A DNA stretch of 64,000 nucleotides from Atherinomorus stipes (lineage: Eukaryota > Chordata > Actinopteri > Atheriniformes > Atherinidae): contig JALJCO010010210.1 in assembly GCA_023101725.1 (NCBI GenBank), positions 1-64,000 on the forward strand, in the 5' to 3' direction. How positions within the stretch are numbered: position 1 is the stretch's first letter; every line of letters begins with the position of its first letter. A model generated the notes under the pieces. The model was given only the letters and a program-made list of their open reading frames with translations, searched no databases and had not been told where the DNA came from. The translations under genes and the position numbers were made by a program. Below are positions 11,219 to 22,372 of the stretch, piece by piece.

Positions 11219-11890
11219 GGGATAAAGGTTAGAATTTTCTAAGAATCACATTTAGTGAAGTTTGTTCAGACTTTACTTGAGCTGCAGCATTGCCACAAGG
11301 CAACTGGTGTAAAATCTCACTGTAATGGTGTCTCCAGTCAGTGCACTGATGCCTGTCTCCTCCATTTATGAGACATGCATTTACGGCATTTATGCTGTAA
11401 TGATGAATATCCCACCTTTAGGCACCATGGAAATGAATGCACCATCCTTCGTCAAACCCCCCTCTCCCCCCAGCCATGTGCACATGTGAATGATGGCTGA
11501 AGCAAGCTATGTTAAATCATAACTGGATCCTGCTGCTGCTGCTATGCATCTCTCTGACCAGAGGGCTAATGAAGTTTGAATGAGTTGTGCAGAGGAAATA
11601 TGAATTCCATTCTTGTTTGAATGATGTGTACAAAGTCAGTCTTGCAGAGCTCGGTGAGGTGGCCAAAAATGGACATGTTGAGGTGAGACTCCACTGGCAA
11701 AACCTTATTTCTTTTGGTTAATAGAGTTTAGTCCATTTTGTTTCAATAAAATGTCGCCTCCTGGTCTAGTGGGGAGAAATGTTGAAGATACAAGTTTTGG
11801 TTTATTATATTTTGCCTCTTACTCCTTTATGCAGACCTACTGTATATTTGAACATATAATCTAAAAAAAAGCAATAAAAAGTGCTTAATA
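11219..11890. other. No recognised repeat; possible single-copy stretch
   Basis: 11320-11640 has mixed composition with homeobox-like TAAT words, a short CTG run and no long open frame. It has the look of non-repetitive intergenic DNA; conservation cannot be judged from one sequence. Confidence 0.35.
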
Positions 11891-11894
11891 TAGC

Positions 11895-12133
11895 TAAGTA
11901 ATCAGTCCGCTTTATCTAATTCAGACACAGGGGAGCTGAAGTCGATCCCCAGCTCAGACACAAACAAGATCAACACACATCTCTCTTAGGGGAAAGTAAG
12001 AATTAGCTATGAACAAAACACATTTTTTTAGCTGGGTTAACTGGACAGAACCCATGCTTGCACGGGGAAAACATTTTTTCACCTCTTGTGCTGAGGTGAC
12101 AGCATGAACCACCACACTACCATGCAGCCCCAT
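11895..12133 (-). repeat. SINE-like teleost repeat, near full length
   Basis: On the minus strand it starts with GGGCTGCATGGTAGTGTGGT, continues with a GTGCAAGCATGGGTTCTGTC block and ends in a CAGCTCCCCTGTGTCTGAAT and GATAAAGCGGA tail, the order seen in a very common fish interspersed repeat with a tRNA-like head. The middle is diverged. Same family as 8728-8800. Confidence 0.6.
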
Positions 12134-12730
12134 AATGATGTTATCTTTCACAATTTAATCTTACAAAAAATGAATGAAAAATAACGATGCAAAGAAGAGT
12201 TTCTCTCAGTCTGGGGAAGAAAATTCAACATCTGCAGCAGTTACATACGCCAGGCTATTCCAGCCAATATCATGAGGGTGATGACTGAGGGGTTTCATTG
12301 TGTCTCAAGGGTACCCTGATTTCCTGAAAACACTGCAAAAAGGATTTGTGGAGTAACAGATGAAACAAACAGTGGTGAAGAACAAAGTTCTCAAGTACAG
12401 TACAAAAGTTAAATAAAATCTGAAAAACAAGATATTTCCACGTCAGTATTTATTTAGGAGATAAAAAAGGAGAAGTGTGTGAAAGAGCTCGCTTTATACT
12501 TTCATTCTCAAGTGTATTGAATTCATCGTTTTTGCCAAGAATACATGAAACACATCAAGAAACAGTTGGCAAACAATGGGCCCCCACAACAAAAGAAAAG
12601 CAAGCATGCTCACAGATTAGACTGTCATATCCTTCCATATTCATTAACATCTTTCATCTACTCACTTTTAACCTCAAACATTTTATTTACTTCTTTTGCT
12701 TCAGGAAAATTATTTAACTTCCCATATTGC
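12134..12730. other. No recognised feature
   Basis: AT-rich DNA with no repeat that I recognise and no credible coding frame. Confidence 0.4.
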
Positions 12731-12748
12731 CATTAGACCACAACAGCT

Positions 12749-13310
12749 TAGTGATGTGTCGTGCTCATAAGAGCCGGCTATAGGTTTGTACAAACATATG
12801 AAAACAGAGAGGAAAGCCATTGCAAGTGAAGACAGGAGGTAGTGGTGAGGGAGCGGTGTGTGTGTGTGTGTGTGTGCATTGCGTTGTCTTGTAATAGAAC
12901 CATGTGACACCTGAAAGTTGAATTTTTTTTGTTTTATTGTACAGTATTGTGTATCTTTTCTTCACCTGCCTAAGGACTACTGATGCTAATCAGCTTACTA
13001 AGCATAATCCAACATTTACCTCTGTTGCTACATATGCTCATTAATATGTGAGCATATCAAATAAACAAATAAATAAAAAGTTGGAAGATAGAATAAGTGC
13101 ACAGAATTTTAATGCTTCTTATAAAAATACTGAATTTTAAAAAAGTTTTTTAACACACAAGCCATTAGTTAAATGCAAAATTCAGGGAAAATATAGGGCC
13201 ACAAATATCTTAAATTAAGGACTGCTCAGGAGTCGAAAGAGCCGGCTCTTCTTTGGGAGCAGAATCAAAAAGAGCCGGCTCTCTGAAAAGAGCCGAACTT
13301 CCCATCATTA
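12749..13310. mobile_element. hAT MITE inserted in a LINE coding end
   Basis: Ends TAGTGATG and CATCATTA are inverted (7 of 8). Both are flanked by CAACAGCT (12741-12748 and 13311-13318), a perfect 8-bp duplication. Subterminal AGAGCCGGCT motifs occur at the left once and at the right twice, the characteristic motif of a fish hAT MITE group. A (GT)n run lies at 12856-12876. No transposase. Confidence 0.88.
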
Positions 13311-13584
13311 CAACAGCTTACCAGAGAACCTCAAGGCTGCAGAGGCTGATATTTTTAAGAAGAGGCTCGAGAGCTGCCTTTTAAACTTATCCTTTCACTG
13401 AATTTATTTTATTTTGATCTTGTTTTTGTCTATTTTATTTAATCTTTTTAAAATTTGATAAATTCATATATCAGTTGTTTGGTTAGCTTTCTGTATTATT
13501 TTAAGACTGCCTATTTATGTGGTTGTTTTGTTGCATTACTTTTATGAACCCTCCTTAATTAAGGTTCAAATGCAATGTATCCTT

Positions 13585-13720
13585 GTTTTCTTTTTTCTTT
13601 TTCTTCACTCAGTTTTTTTTTTCTGTTCCACTCCTTATCATTTCCTTTCTTAACCTTCTTTTCCCTCTTTTCAGGCCCAGCAATGTCATGTAAGTATGTA
13701 TGAAGTATATATATACACAC
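13585..13720 (+). mobile_element. Probable L1-like 3' end fragment
   Basis: A pyrimidine-rich tract, a TTAACCTTCTTTT block and then CAGGCCCAGCA match the arrangement at 5400-5515 of the first L1-like element. It ends in (TA)n(CA)n. Shortness keeps confidence moderate. Confidence 0.45.
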
Positions 13721-13744
13721 ACACACACACTACAAGGAAAAAAA

Positions 13745-14163
13745 TCAGCTGCCGGTGAAATCAGTTGAAATAGAAAATGACATTGATTTTAAATTGTGGT
13801 TCAAAAGAATTATTAAAAACAAACAAACAATAAATAAAACAAGTAAACAAGCTTGATCAAATGTTGTTGAGCAACATTTTAAGACAATCACTGCAATCAG
13901 CTGTTTTATCTATAGTTTAAAAATACTTTTGCACCTGATGAGTGTCCATGAGAGAGATGTTCTAATGTCCGGGACAGTTTTGTTTGCTTTTTGGAAAAAA
14001 ATATTATTATTTCCAACCACAATTTAAAATAAATATTTTGTTTCACTTAAGTATAATTTTGCAAATTTTTTATTTATTATTAGTTTTAGTTTCTTGTTAC
14101 TAAATTCATAATAGTAATTCAAATATTTTCTTTAATTGGAGGTTATAATTTTGAGGATGACTG
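13745..14163. mobile_element. MITE, same family as 33860-34334, left end lost
   Basis: Shares AATTGTGGTTCAAAAGAA and, about 200 bp on, TTCCAACCACAATTT as an internal inverted pair, and the right end ATAATTTTGAGGATGACTG, with the complete copy at 33860. The outer left end is missing. Probably Tc1/mariner-type by its CAGT/ACTG ends; this is not proven. Confidence 0.65.
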
Positions 14164-14345
14164 TGTACATTTTAAATGTTGCTTTTATTTGTTCTTATAG
14201 AGTAATATTTTTTTATCTCCAGTGTTTCCTTCATGAGGATCCTCCATGCCAGGGGTGTGCATGTGTGTTTGTACATGAGTGCATGTAAAGTACTTTGTGC
14301 TACTTCTTGTATGAAAAGTGCTTTATAAATAAAATTTGATTAGAT

Positions 14346-16150
14346 TTTATTTAAAATTCATTGTAACACCCCACTACAAAGCCTTTTACAAGTCAAACAA
14401 CAGCCTCTTTAGGTACTAACTTCAGCTTCAGAAGCTATTACTCTTGATGATGTTGTGAAGGCATTTAACTCTGTAACGACGTCATCAAAATGTCAACCTC
14501 TTCTGCAGGTTCAACCAAGATCTTCATTTACAAATCATTTTCATGAAAAAAAAAAACTCAAGTTCCTGACTGCATTCTCAGTGGTAGATTACAATGCTGG
14601 TATTTCTCTCTTTTAAGGGGTGGTTTGGGACACCCAGTGCGTTTCTGTGTGACTTTTTACAGCTCTGTAAAATGGCGGTTAAATTTTTTATGAAGCATGT
14701 CAACACAAGGGCCAAATCAGCAGGAGCATGTGACACACTGGCCGAGTTCAGCCGAATGGCAGCTGATGCGTGTTCCAGCGCCACAGTGCTCAGCTCCATT
14801 ACCAGAAAACAAAGAGAATGGACATTTTAATGAATTATTTGCAGTGCAAATCCAAGTTGCAAATCTGAGTCATCAAAGCTTGATTTGCATCTGAGGCACC
14901 AAATGGTTGAAAGACTTCTTTGCATGCAGCAGATGGGTAGCGTGCTGGAACATATCCCATCGTGTAGGATCACTATTTCCACAAAACTGATAATGTTCTG
15001 GTCTTAGTGAGGTACCAGCTGATGTCATTTCAAATCACTGCATCAGTCTGCAGTGATGAAACCACAATCTGCTGACCAGTGACACAAGCAGTTAACCCTC
15101 CATCATCTTTAACATGAGTTAAATGAATTTTTGATGATTCCATCCATTTTATTCCAGAAGTTAAAACAGCTCACTACATGATTGTTTTGCTGGGATTTCT
15201 AATTTTCTCTTAAATTGTGTGTGCAGGTGTTATTTTGGCATTAAGGAGTCATTCAGAAAATCTCATAGCATTTTTGGGGGGATAGTTTTGCAGTGAGGCA
15301 GTCTTCGATTTCTCCTCAATTCTCTGCTGACAGGCAGAATAAGCTGCCAGTCAGCCAGTCCATCCACCACCTGCAGAAGTGTTGATTTGCCTGGAAGCCA
15401 CCTCGGGCTGATTGATTCCTGAGTGAAAGCTTCAGGCAAATGACTGACACCACATGATTACTGTTCATACATGACAGCATTTTGCCAGACCGCAGGCCTC
15501 ATCATGCTCTGACTGCAGATAGGGAACCAGCAAAACTTTTAAGTCCTCCTCTAATAGTAACAATAAAAATAATAAAATAAATCAGGTTTCTAAACTTGTT
15601 ATCTTCCAAAAAATGATTCAGGTATTATGAACAAAATCCACCCCAATCTTGGAAAGGTGAAGCCAGATGTTCAGTATAAAATACTTGAAGAATCGATCCT
15701 GACTTACTTGCTTGTGAGGTTTAAAGCTAATTTGTATGCAATGTAAACAACTGATGAAATTGGAAATAACAAAAGCTGGTTAGTATAAAGTTTGAGAAGA
15801 CAGGTGTGTTTTGCTCACAGACCTTAAATGTTCTGCTCCTTCATGTTTAAAGATAGAGTGCGGATATTCCCCCTGCAAATAAATGCTATACCTGTGCAAG
15901 TGAAATCCATCTCAATCCGCGCCTTTGGGCTTCTACTCTTGTGTGGCGGTGATTTTTGTTTGCAACTCCAACTCCTCCTGTCTGTATTTCAGTTTTTCCC
16001 TTTGTTTTGGTGTGTTCGGGATGTTTTTGGGCGGATATTTCTGTTTATATCACCAACAGAGCTAAGGGCATGATGCTGTGGGGATAAGCTCATGATTGGA
16101 GCAGACGCCACTCAAACTCTTAGGAAAAAACAAAAACGGCTGACGCAGCG
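14346..16150. other. No recognised repeat; possible regulatory DNA
   Basis: 14570-14900 and 15290-15530 are mixed-composition, non-repetitive blocks. The 60-112 codon frames here show no known motif. Candidates for comparison with other fish genomes, nothing more. Confidence 0.35.
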
Positions 16151-16154
16151 AAGA

Positions 16155-16335
16155 AAAAGGAAGTACTCTGCGGTGAAACAATTGCTTTAGAAAGTGCACG
16201 TCGGAATACCTGGGTTAATATTGGTTTGGCTTTTACTCGCTTCCAAGCTTTGAAGAAGAGGTTTGAAGCTGAATAGGCTGAAGAGTGAGGCAGCCATTAG
16301 CTCGAGAGGAGGAGCTCTCAGTTTGAATTGTGTGT
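16155..16335 (+). repeat. Interspersed repeat family D, uninterrupted copy
   Basis: TTAATATTGGTTTGGCTTT, TCGCTTCCAAGCTTTGAAG and GAGGAGCTCTCAGTTTGAAT align with the reverse complement of 22226-22365. The bases GTTTGAAT at 16321-16328 match the target of the hAT MITE in the other copy, so this copy is the empty site. Confidence 0.65.
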
Positions 16336-16491
16336 AATTACCTCTAAATTTCAAATTGTAGATTGTCATTGTTCCAGATTGCCAATATACGATTAAATTG
16401 GCAAGGGGGCAGGGTCTTATGTTGATCGCTACCAGTCAGCATGGCTGCGTGAATAATCCAAGCTCTGGACTCTACCTTTAAGGGTGGATTC

Positions 16492-17914
16492 ACACCTGGA
16501 AAGTCTGGAGACTCGGTCCAATTGGGCAGCATTTCTGAACACCTTTCTTTCAGTTTGCAGAGCAAACTGCCTGGTTAAAGGAATAGTACACCCACAGAAT
16601 GATGTGCCTTCATTTTTTACTCACCCTCATGCTGAACAAGACTGTGGAGCACTTTTTTAGTTTCTCAAATGCAGCCGGAGATTGGAGAGGTTTTCGTTTT
16701 CACCAAACTTATGGAGTTTACTGGCGCTCAACACAAAAAGGTCCATAAAAGTCAACAAAAACTTGTCAATATTCCTCCATACAGCTCGTCCAATGTAATC
16801 CAAGTGTCCTGAGTGGGTAGCGTCCAGAATTTACTCCAAACGACATAATTTAGTATATTTTTATACAGGGCCGGCTCCTGGAATACATACATGAGGGGGC
16901 ATGCAGAAATGTGAAGGGGCGTCGTGTGTACACGTCGTGCTTCGGCCCATTTTAAAATCTAAATAAGTTTAAATTAATAGCTAACCCCTCTTGTGTTTGT
17001 CCCGGTTTGCCCACCCTCGTTCGCTCTTAGCACAATGTAAGCTGCGAAGTTCTTCGTCTACGCTTGCATTATGGGCAGAGTAGGTGCTGAACGCCGCAGA
17101 TCCATAGTGTCATGAACTTGCATGAGTTTTCATTGTGGAAGTACAATGTTCTACTGTTTAGGCTATAAAAATGAAATAATTGATGTTGTTTCGAGTAAAT
17201 TATGGATGCTACTTACTCAGGACACTTGGATTACATTGGACGAGCAGTATGGAGGAACATTGCCAAGTTTTTGTGGACTTTTATGAATATTTTAGTGTTG
17301 AGCGCCAGTGAACTCCATTAAATGGAAGTCGGGTGAAAACGAAAACCTGTCTGATCTTGAGATATGAAAAAAGTGCTCCAGAGTCTGGCTCAGCATGATG
17401 GTGAGTAGAAAATGAAGGAACATCATTCTGTGGGTGTACTATTCCTTTAAGCCACCATTGTTAAAGCAACTGGTCTCTAGGGGGCGACGCTACCCAATAC
17501 AACCACTGATCAATGATGAAAACTCAAAAAAAAGAAGAAGAAAACGGAATTCTGTGATTAAGGTGGAAATCTATCTGCTTCTTCTTATCATTCCGTCTCT
17601 GTCTAGAAGACATTTTCCAATTATTTTCGTTGTTTTCAGCTTGGCTTTTTCAAACGCTTTTTTCCTCCTACCCAAACGAAAATATACCCCACTTCCGTTT
17701 ACTTCTTCTTGATGCTTTATTGCGGTCGGTGAACGTCACTTCTATTACGTCCTCTGGTCCGTTTGCAAGTGAAATGAGAGCCCCAGTTTTCAGGTGGCCC
17801 AGAATTCGCTTCGTTGGTGCACACCAGGATGTGTTCGGTGTTCACACTGCACCACATCCATGAAAGTGGACAGTCCAGTTAAAGCAGACCAAGCTGCCAC
17901 AGTGTGAACGCACC
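16492..17914. mobile_element. TTAA-flanked MITE with GGGTG ends
   Basis: Ends GGGTGGATTCACAC and GTGTGAACGCACCC are inverted (12 of 14), flanked by TTAA on the left (16488-16491) and TTAC on the right. A second family member starts at 18570. TTAA target and purine-purine-G termini fit Kolobok better than piggyBac, by inference. It hosts the MITE at 16579-17446. Confidence 0.6.
16579..17446. mobile_element. Kolobok-like MITE with long inverted repeats, nested
   Basis: Ends AGGAATAGTACACCCACAGA and its exact reverse are each flanked by TTAA (16575-16578 and 17447-17450). The inverted arms extend about 280 bp with good identity (for example GTCCAATGTAATCCAAGTGT in both), leaving a central region of about 330 bp at 16860-17195 with no coding potential. 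A 20-bp perfect outer terminus and intact TTAA on both sides indicate a clean insertion into the host MITE. Confidence 0.85.
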
Positions 17915-17932
17915 CTTACTCAAAGATGTTAA

Positions 17933-18539
17933 AGGCATTATAGAAGATGTTTCTTTCAACAATTTTTGCAATATTCGGTAAAATTACTCCATACCCTATA
18001 ATTTAACTAAAAGCTTTAAAGATATAAATATTACTATACATCAGCTGTGAAAGTAGTGGGGCTGAAATATCATCTGCCAATCATCTCTGCATCACTTAAC
18101 TTTTTCATTTGTCTATTGGCTCGTCAATCACTTTTATCACCATAGTAAGAGTGATTGAAAGTCGATTAAACGGGTAATAGGCGAGACTTATCAATGAGAG
18201 TGATTTATTGGCGAGAATAATGCTGCGACCCTGAAGCTGTGCGCACTCGTCTGATGTTTCCAGCAGGTAGCTAACATCATTCTGCTAGCAGTTAGTGACG
18301 TTCAGACATCTGTTTTACTTGCGTTTGTGATATGATGAGAGAATCTGTAGCTGCTGTCTGCTAAACACGGAGTTGCTCGTGCATGTAATTTTTATTTTTT
18401 TATATATAAATTATAAAAATTTTTATTCTGTGGCCGAAGGAGGGAGCTGTGATTCTAGCTGGTTGGTCTTACGCATTATTCAAAAAACTCGCTAATAGTC
18501 TCTGCTTTCTAAAATGTTGAAACATCTTCTATAATGCCT
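17933..18539. mobile_element. Second Kolobok-like TTAA MITE
   Basis: Terminal inverted repeats of 21 bp beginning AGGCATTATAGAAGATG are perfect and each is flanked by TTAA (17929-17932 and 18540-18543). The interior has no transposase. Same terminal AGG and target as the neighbouring nested MITE but a different family. Confidence 0.87.
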
Positions 18540-18569
18540 TTAATAAAAGTGGATTCAGTTTATTGCTTA

Positions 18570-18770
18570 GGGTGTGTTCACACTGTGGCTGTTTAGTCCG
18601 CTTTAAACAGATCGTGGTCCACTTCCATGGAGAGTCAGCTTCTTTATGAATCTTTATGCTTCTTTATATTAGGCTATTCCATCTCTGTCTACGCATTTTC
18701 CAGTTGTTTTTTTGTTGTTTTGACCTCGGCTTCTTCGAACATGCGCTGTTTGCTTTGTTTTTCCTCCTAC
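18570..18770 (+). mobile_element. Partial second copy of the GGGTG-ended TTAA MITE
   Basis: Left end GGGTGTGTTCACACTG, then TCCATCTCTGTCTACGCATT, TTTCCAGTTG and CGAACATGCGCTGTTTGC, which parallel 17580-17680 in the first copy. It runs into a family A repeat before reaching a right end. Confidence 0.55.
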
Positions 18771-18774
18771 CGAA

Positions 18775-19160
18775 TGATGCTCTGTCCCTTTTTCTCTCTT
18801 TATCCTTCTTCTAATAATTGTGTTTCTTTGCTGAATTCAGCCATGGTGCAGGGTTAAAAATGGCCAGCGTGTGGCTATCCATGTCTGAAACTGCCCTCAC
18901 AAAATCCTGTTGCAAAAAAATGCAGTATATAGATTAAAAAAATGTTGTGCAGTGTAGTTTCTCAGGACACTGCTGAGCAACAGAAATGTGCATAATAAAC
19001 ATCACTTTGCCATCAAACGGGTCAAAAGTACAGAGTTTTTAGGTCGGAAAGTTTTAAATTCTATTCTAAACTCAAAAACAATAAACTTGTAAAGGCTTTT
19101 TTAAATGCTGCCAAAAACACTAAAGCAGAGTCAGGCATATAGTTTCTCCAGAAAGCCTCT
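18775..19160 (+). mobile_element. Family A TTAA MITE, partial
   Basis: GTTTCTTTGCTGAATTCAG, then ATGTGCATAATAAACATCAC and CATCAAACGGGTCAAAA, align in order with the complete copy at 63113-63515. The block AAAAACAC...GCATATAGTTTCTCCAGAAA at 19095-19155 also recurs after the 49.6-kb copy, so a longer subfamily exists. The left end is missing. Confidence 0.6.
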
Positions 19161-20820
19161 CCCCTGTCTTTTGTTTTTTTTTTTGTCTATGGCATTGCTA
19201 AAAAAAAATTGTTTCATCTGCTCAGAGATGGAGATGTATGTAGGGCCACATTAGCATAGACCATGTGTTTTTGTTAGTTTGATTGGTTTTTAATGGCAAA
19301 AACAGATGAGTTTTTGGGAAACATTAACTGCTGGAGTTGGACTTCTGGAATGTGACTGTAACAATTGCTTAGTCTGGTAAACTTCAGGATTTTAAACTTA
19401 AAAATCACTACTGTAAAAGACGAAAAAAAGAGTAAAAGGACATTGTAATTCAGAAGAACATGGTCATAGAGTAGCATAAAACCTGCATTGCCTAACCTTA
19501 GACCTCAGAGACATAACAGTAAATGTACGTTCATTTGCAGTTTGAGAGCTGCATTTGCAAACATATATTATGTATTTCCACCATGTGCACGTACCAATGA
19601 GGAATGCACATCTCTTGACATTGAAGTGAATTATCTGTTGTTTTTTTGTCCCCTTTGTCCCCTCTGGAGTGGGTAGAATTGGATAATAAATGAATCACTT
19701 GCTGCAATTATAATGCCATGCCCTGAGGCTGTGCAGTGGGACAGTGTTGTGATAGTGCAGCATATGACATACCACAAACATAGCCTCAACAAGACACACA
19801 CACATGCTAGCAAAAAAGCTCTACTTGCCTTCAGCACACAAGGACATTCTTCACTTTCAAAATTTAACCTTTAAACAACCGTCGATATGATTTAAAGATA
19901 ACTTATCTGCTCAGAACCTGTGGGATCTGTTTTTTATGTTCTCCTTTCTAATTTTCTCAGTGTTATCCATGTATGGTTATTCATGGCTCAGTAGTTTTGG
20001 TGGTAGAGAATGCTATACCTGTTTCCTCACAGCTTGACACACACCAGCATAAAAAGGGCCCAGCTAGTTAGTCTCAGATGAGCGGGCCATTTTAGCTCAA
20101 ATTCCTCACTTCTTCATTTAACTCAATCCATCAGCGAGGCGGTGAGACATCCCTGATCACCTGGAGTTTTAAGGTTGCCAGGCAACAGCTACTCCTGAGC
20201 GCCGGACTCGGGCCGAACGGCTGCTCCTTCTCCACTTGTTCACACAGATGTGACCAGCAGGGAAGATCAGAGGCCAGAGGCGAATACATTTTGAAGAAAA
20301 GGGGAAGCCTGTGCATGACCAGCACAGTCTCATGGTAAATGGTGAAATAGATGCAAAAGGAAAATCATTTTACATGAGCAATTTCCCCCATGTCACCCTG
20401 CATGACTTCCAAGTAAAGCATTCCAGTTTGAGGGTTTTCTTTAGCTCATACACCACAGTTTGAGTCTTTTACAAGCGGACTTATTTCCCTGATGATGTAC
20501 GCTATAGAGATCTAAAACGTGGTAGATCTTCAGAGGGTTTATTTTACAGCAGGCAATGATCTTATAGCAGCTGCCAAAACCTAATTATGTCTGTGTTTGT
20601 GCCTAAATATATATAATTGTTTATGAGAGGGGGAAAATACCAAAACTAACCAAAATAAAGACTGAAAACCAAACTAAACTAGATACAACCTCTTATACAA
20701 CAAAGCAACATGAAAAAAAGCAGCATTGAGATCTGAAGCAAATAAAATCAGCACACAAACTGACCACAAAGACAACTTATTTCCACACAGGACTAAATCT
20801 ACTGGGTATGGAAGAGTATT
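19161..20820. other. No recognised feature
   Basis: Mixed AT-rich DNA with poly-A/T runs near 19170 and 19200. 20100-20330 is richer in GC and not repetitive. No credible gene. Confidence 0.4.
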
Positions 20821-20824
20821 ATGG

Positions 20825-21010
20825 CCACTGAAGAAAAAAAAAAATCTGAGAAATAAGTCAGAATTCTTACTTTAATCTCAGATTCTGACTTTTTTCCCCC
20901 AGAACACTGAAAAAAAAAAAAAAAGTCAGATTTTTTTTTCCAATTTCTGAAAAAGTCAGAGTTCAGAGAAAAAAGTCAGCATTCTGACTTTAATCTCAGA
21001 ATTCTTGTAA
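20825..21010. repeat. TCTGACTTT-type imperfect palindromic repeat
   Basis: Blocks such as AAGTCAGAATTCTTACTTTA, CTCAGATTCTGACTTTTTTC and CATTCTGACTTTAATCTCAG alternate in both orientations around two poly-A/T runs. The tract can fold back on itself. No gene. Confidence 0.6.
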
Positions 21011-22025
21011 TTCACAGAACTATGAGTCAATTCTCATTCTTTAAACTCTCATCTGTTCAGCCAAATCCCATCCAGGCTGACTTTTGGGTAACCTGCCTTC
21101 TCCCCGTTCCCACCTCCTGACACTGAATGAGTCTCATCAGATCTGCCAGCTCTTATCTCTGCTCATTAACCACAGTATCTAGACTGCAGGGGGTTTCATA
21201 TTCTATCCTTTGTTCATGTCAACGCTCCACTGAGATGATGCATCGGAAACTAATTGCCAAACAAAATTATTTCAAACTCAACACCTGTACATCAGGAAAT
21301 CTTGTTGCATCTTTTCAGTTGACATTTTATAATTTAACTTTACAAAGAGACAGTTGTACTTTTATCTTTTCCATTTCACTAGGAATATTTTGATAGTTAA
21401 ATGAAACAGGGGACGCAATCCAGACTTGCTATATGAAAAAATACCCAAGCTGACTTCTTGTGAAGGCTTATAATAAAGCTATAGGGAGAGTTTATTCAGG
21501 GAGATGTGATCCATTTAGATTTCTCTCATTTTGCCATTTGTCTTGCCAATTATCTCCTTCTCTCCCCCACTGTCAAACCTTCCACAGCAATCAAAGGAAC
21601 TATATCATGCTTTTCAACCATTCCAAAAGTCAACTACAGGCGTACTGTATGCTAAATTTATTTCCCTCACCACTATACTGTGATCATGCCAAATTTGGGT
21701 TTTTATACAGATGCTGGGACCAGCCGCTTATCAGCGACTTGTCTGCTAATTCAGTTGCACAGAGAAACGCCTGTGTGCCCAGGGGAAAGGATTTCAGAGC
21801 ATAAATAAATGCCCGGAACAAGGACATTTCCACACGCCAAGTTTGGACACCGTGCGTGATGACGTATTGGCGGGACAAATCGTTCAGCCAGTGATAGTGC
21901 AGTAATAAAGCACTATTACTGCACCACTTCTGGCAGAAAAAGGCAGAACTTTTACATGCCCGCATCTGTAAGATGACTGTTATGGTAGAATCCGGAGTGT
22001 TTCTCTGTTTCTGTTTGTAAACACT
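21011..22025. other. No recognised repeat
   Basis: Non-repetitive DNA. It contains a frame of 114 codons on plus (21460) and 139 on minus (21684-22103), neither with a recognisable domain. The minus frame runs into the hAT MITE, which argues against it being a gene. Confidence 0.35.
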
Positions 22026-22033
22026 ATTTAAAC

Positions 22034-22224
22034 CAGTGGTGTCCAAAGTCGGTCCCCAAGGGCCGCCGTCCTGACGGTTTTCCGTGCCTCCTTGCACCAG
22101 CACAGCTGACTCAAATTGAATGAATCTAACAGCCTATGAATTTAAGTCAGGTGTGTGTTGGAGAAGGGAGACATGGAAAACCTGCAGGATTGTTGCCCTT
22201 GAGAACCGGAGCTGGACACCTCTG
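22034..22224. mobile_element. hAT MITE (GGTGTCCA family) with perfect 8-bp duplication
   Basis: Ends CAGTGGTGTCCAAAGTC and, inverted, CAGAGGTGTCCAGCTCC, flanked by ATTTAAAC at 22026-22033 and 22225-22232. The interior carries GTCAGGTGTGTGTTGGAGAA, typical of the group. Related MITEs lie at 46726, 47232, 52902 and 53863. The insertion splits a family D repeat. Confidence 0.87.
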
Positions 22225-22232
22225 ATTTAAAC

Positions 22233-22372
22233 GGAGAGCCCCTCCCCTCGGGCTGATGACCGCATGGCTCTTCAGCCCCAAGCCTCTCCTTCAAAGCTTG
22301 GAAGCAGGTGACAGCCAAACCAATATTAACCTTGGTTTTCGCTGCAGAATACTTAATTTTCTACTCTGCATC
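22233..22372 (-). repeat. Interspersed repeat family D, interrupted copy
   Basis: The reverse complement carries TTAATATTGGTTTGGCTGT, CTGCTTCCAAGCTTTGAAGG and GAGGGGAGGGGCTCTCCGTT, matching 16155-16335. The hAT MITE sits at its GTTTAAAT, which is GTTTGAAT in the empty copy. Confidence 0.65.

Larger units (their letters stand above)
12731..14345 (+). mobile_element. L2/CR1-like LINE 3' end, interrupted
   Basis: Removing the hAT at 12749-13310 and one copy of its duplication restores a reading frame ending in HNSLPENLKAAEADIFKKRL, ESCLLNLSFH and a stop. This is the usual C-terminus of L2/CR1-like ORF2 (N-S-L-P-x-x-L followed by F-K-K-x-L). A 3' UTR follows and ends with TAAAGTACTTTGTGCTACTT and GTGCTTTATAAATAAAATTT, then TGATTAGATT-type repeats, the expected LINE-2 style tail. 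The element is 5'-truncated near 12731. The UTR also holds a probable L1 fragment and a MITE. Confidence 0.75.

Noticed and set aside
21684..22103. 139-codon minus-strand frame
   Set aside because: Its start lies within a hAT MITE, with no domain and no splice context.
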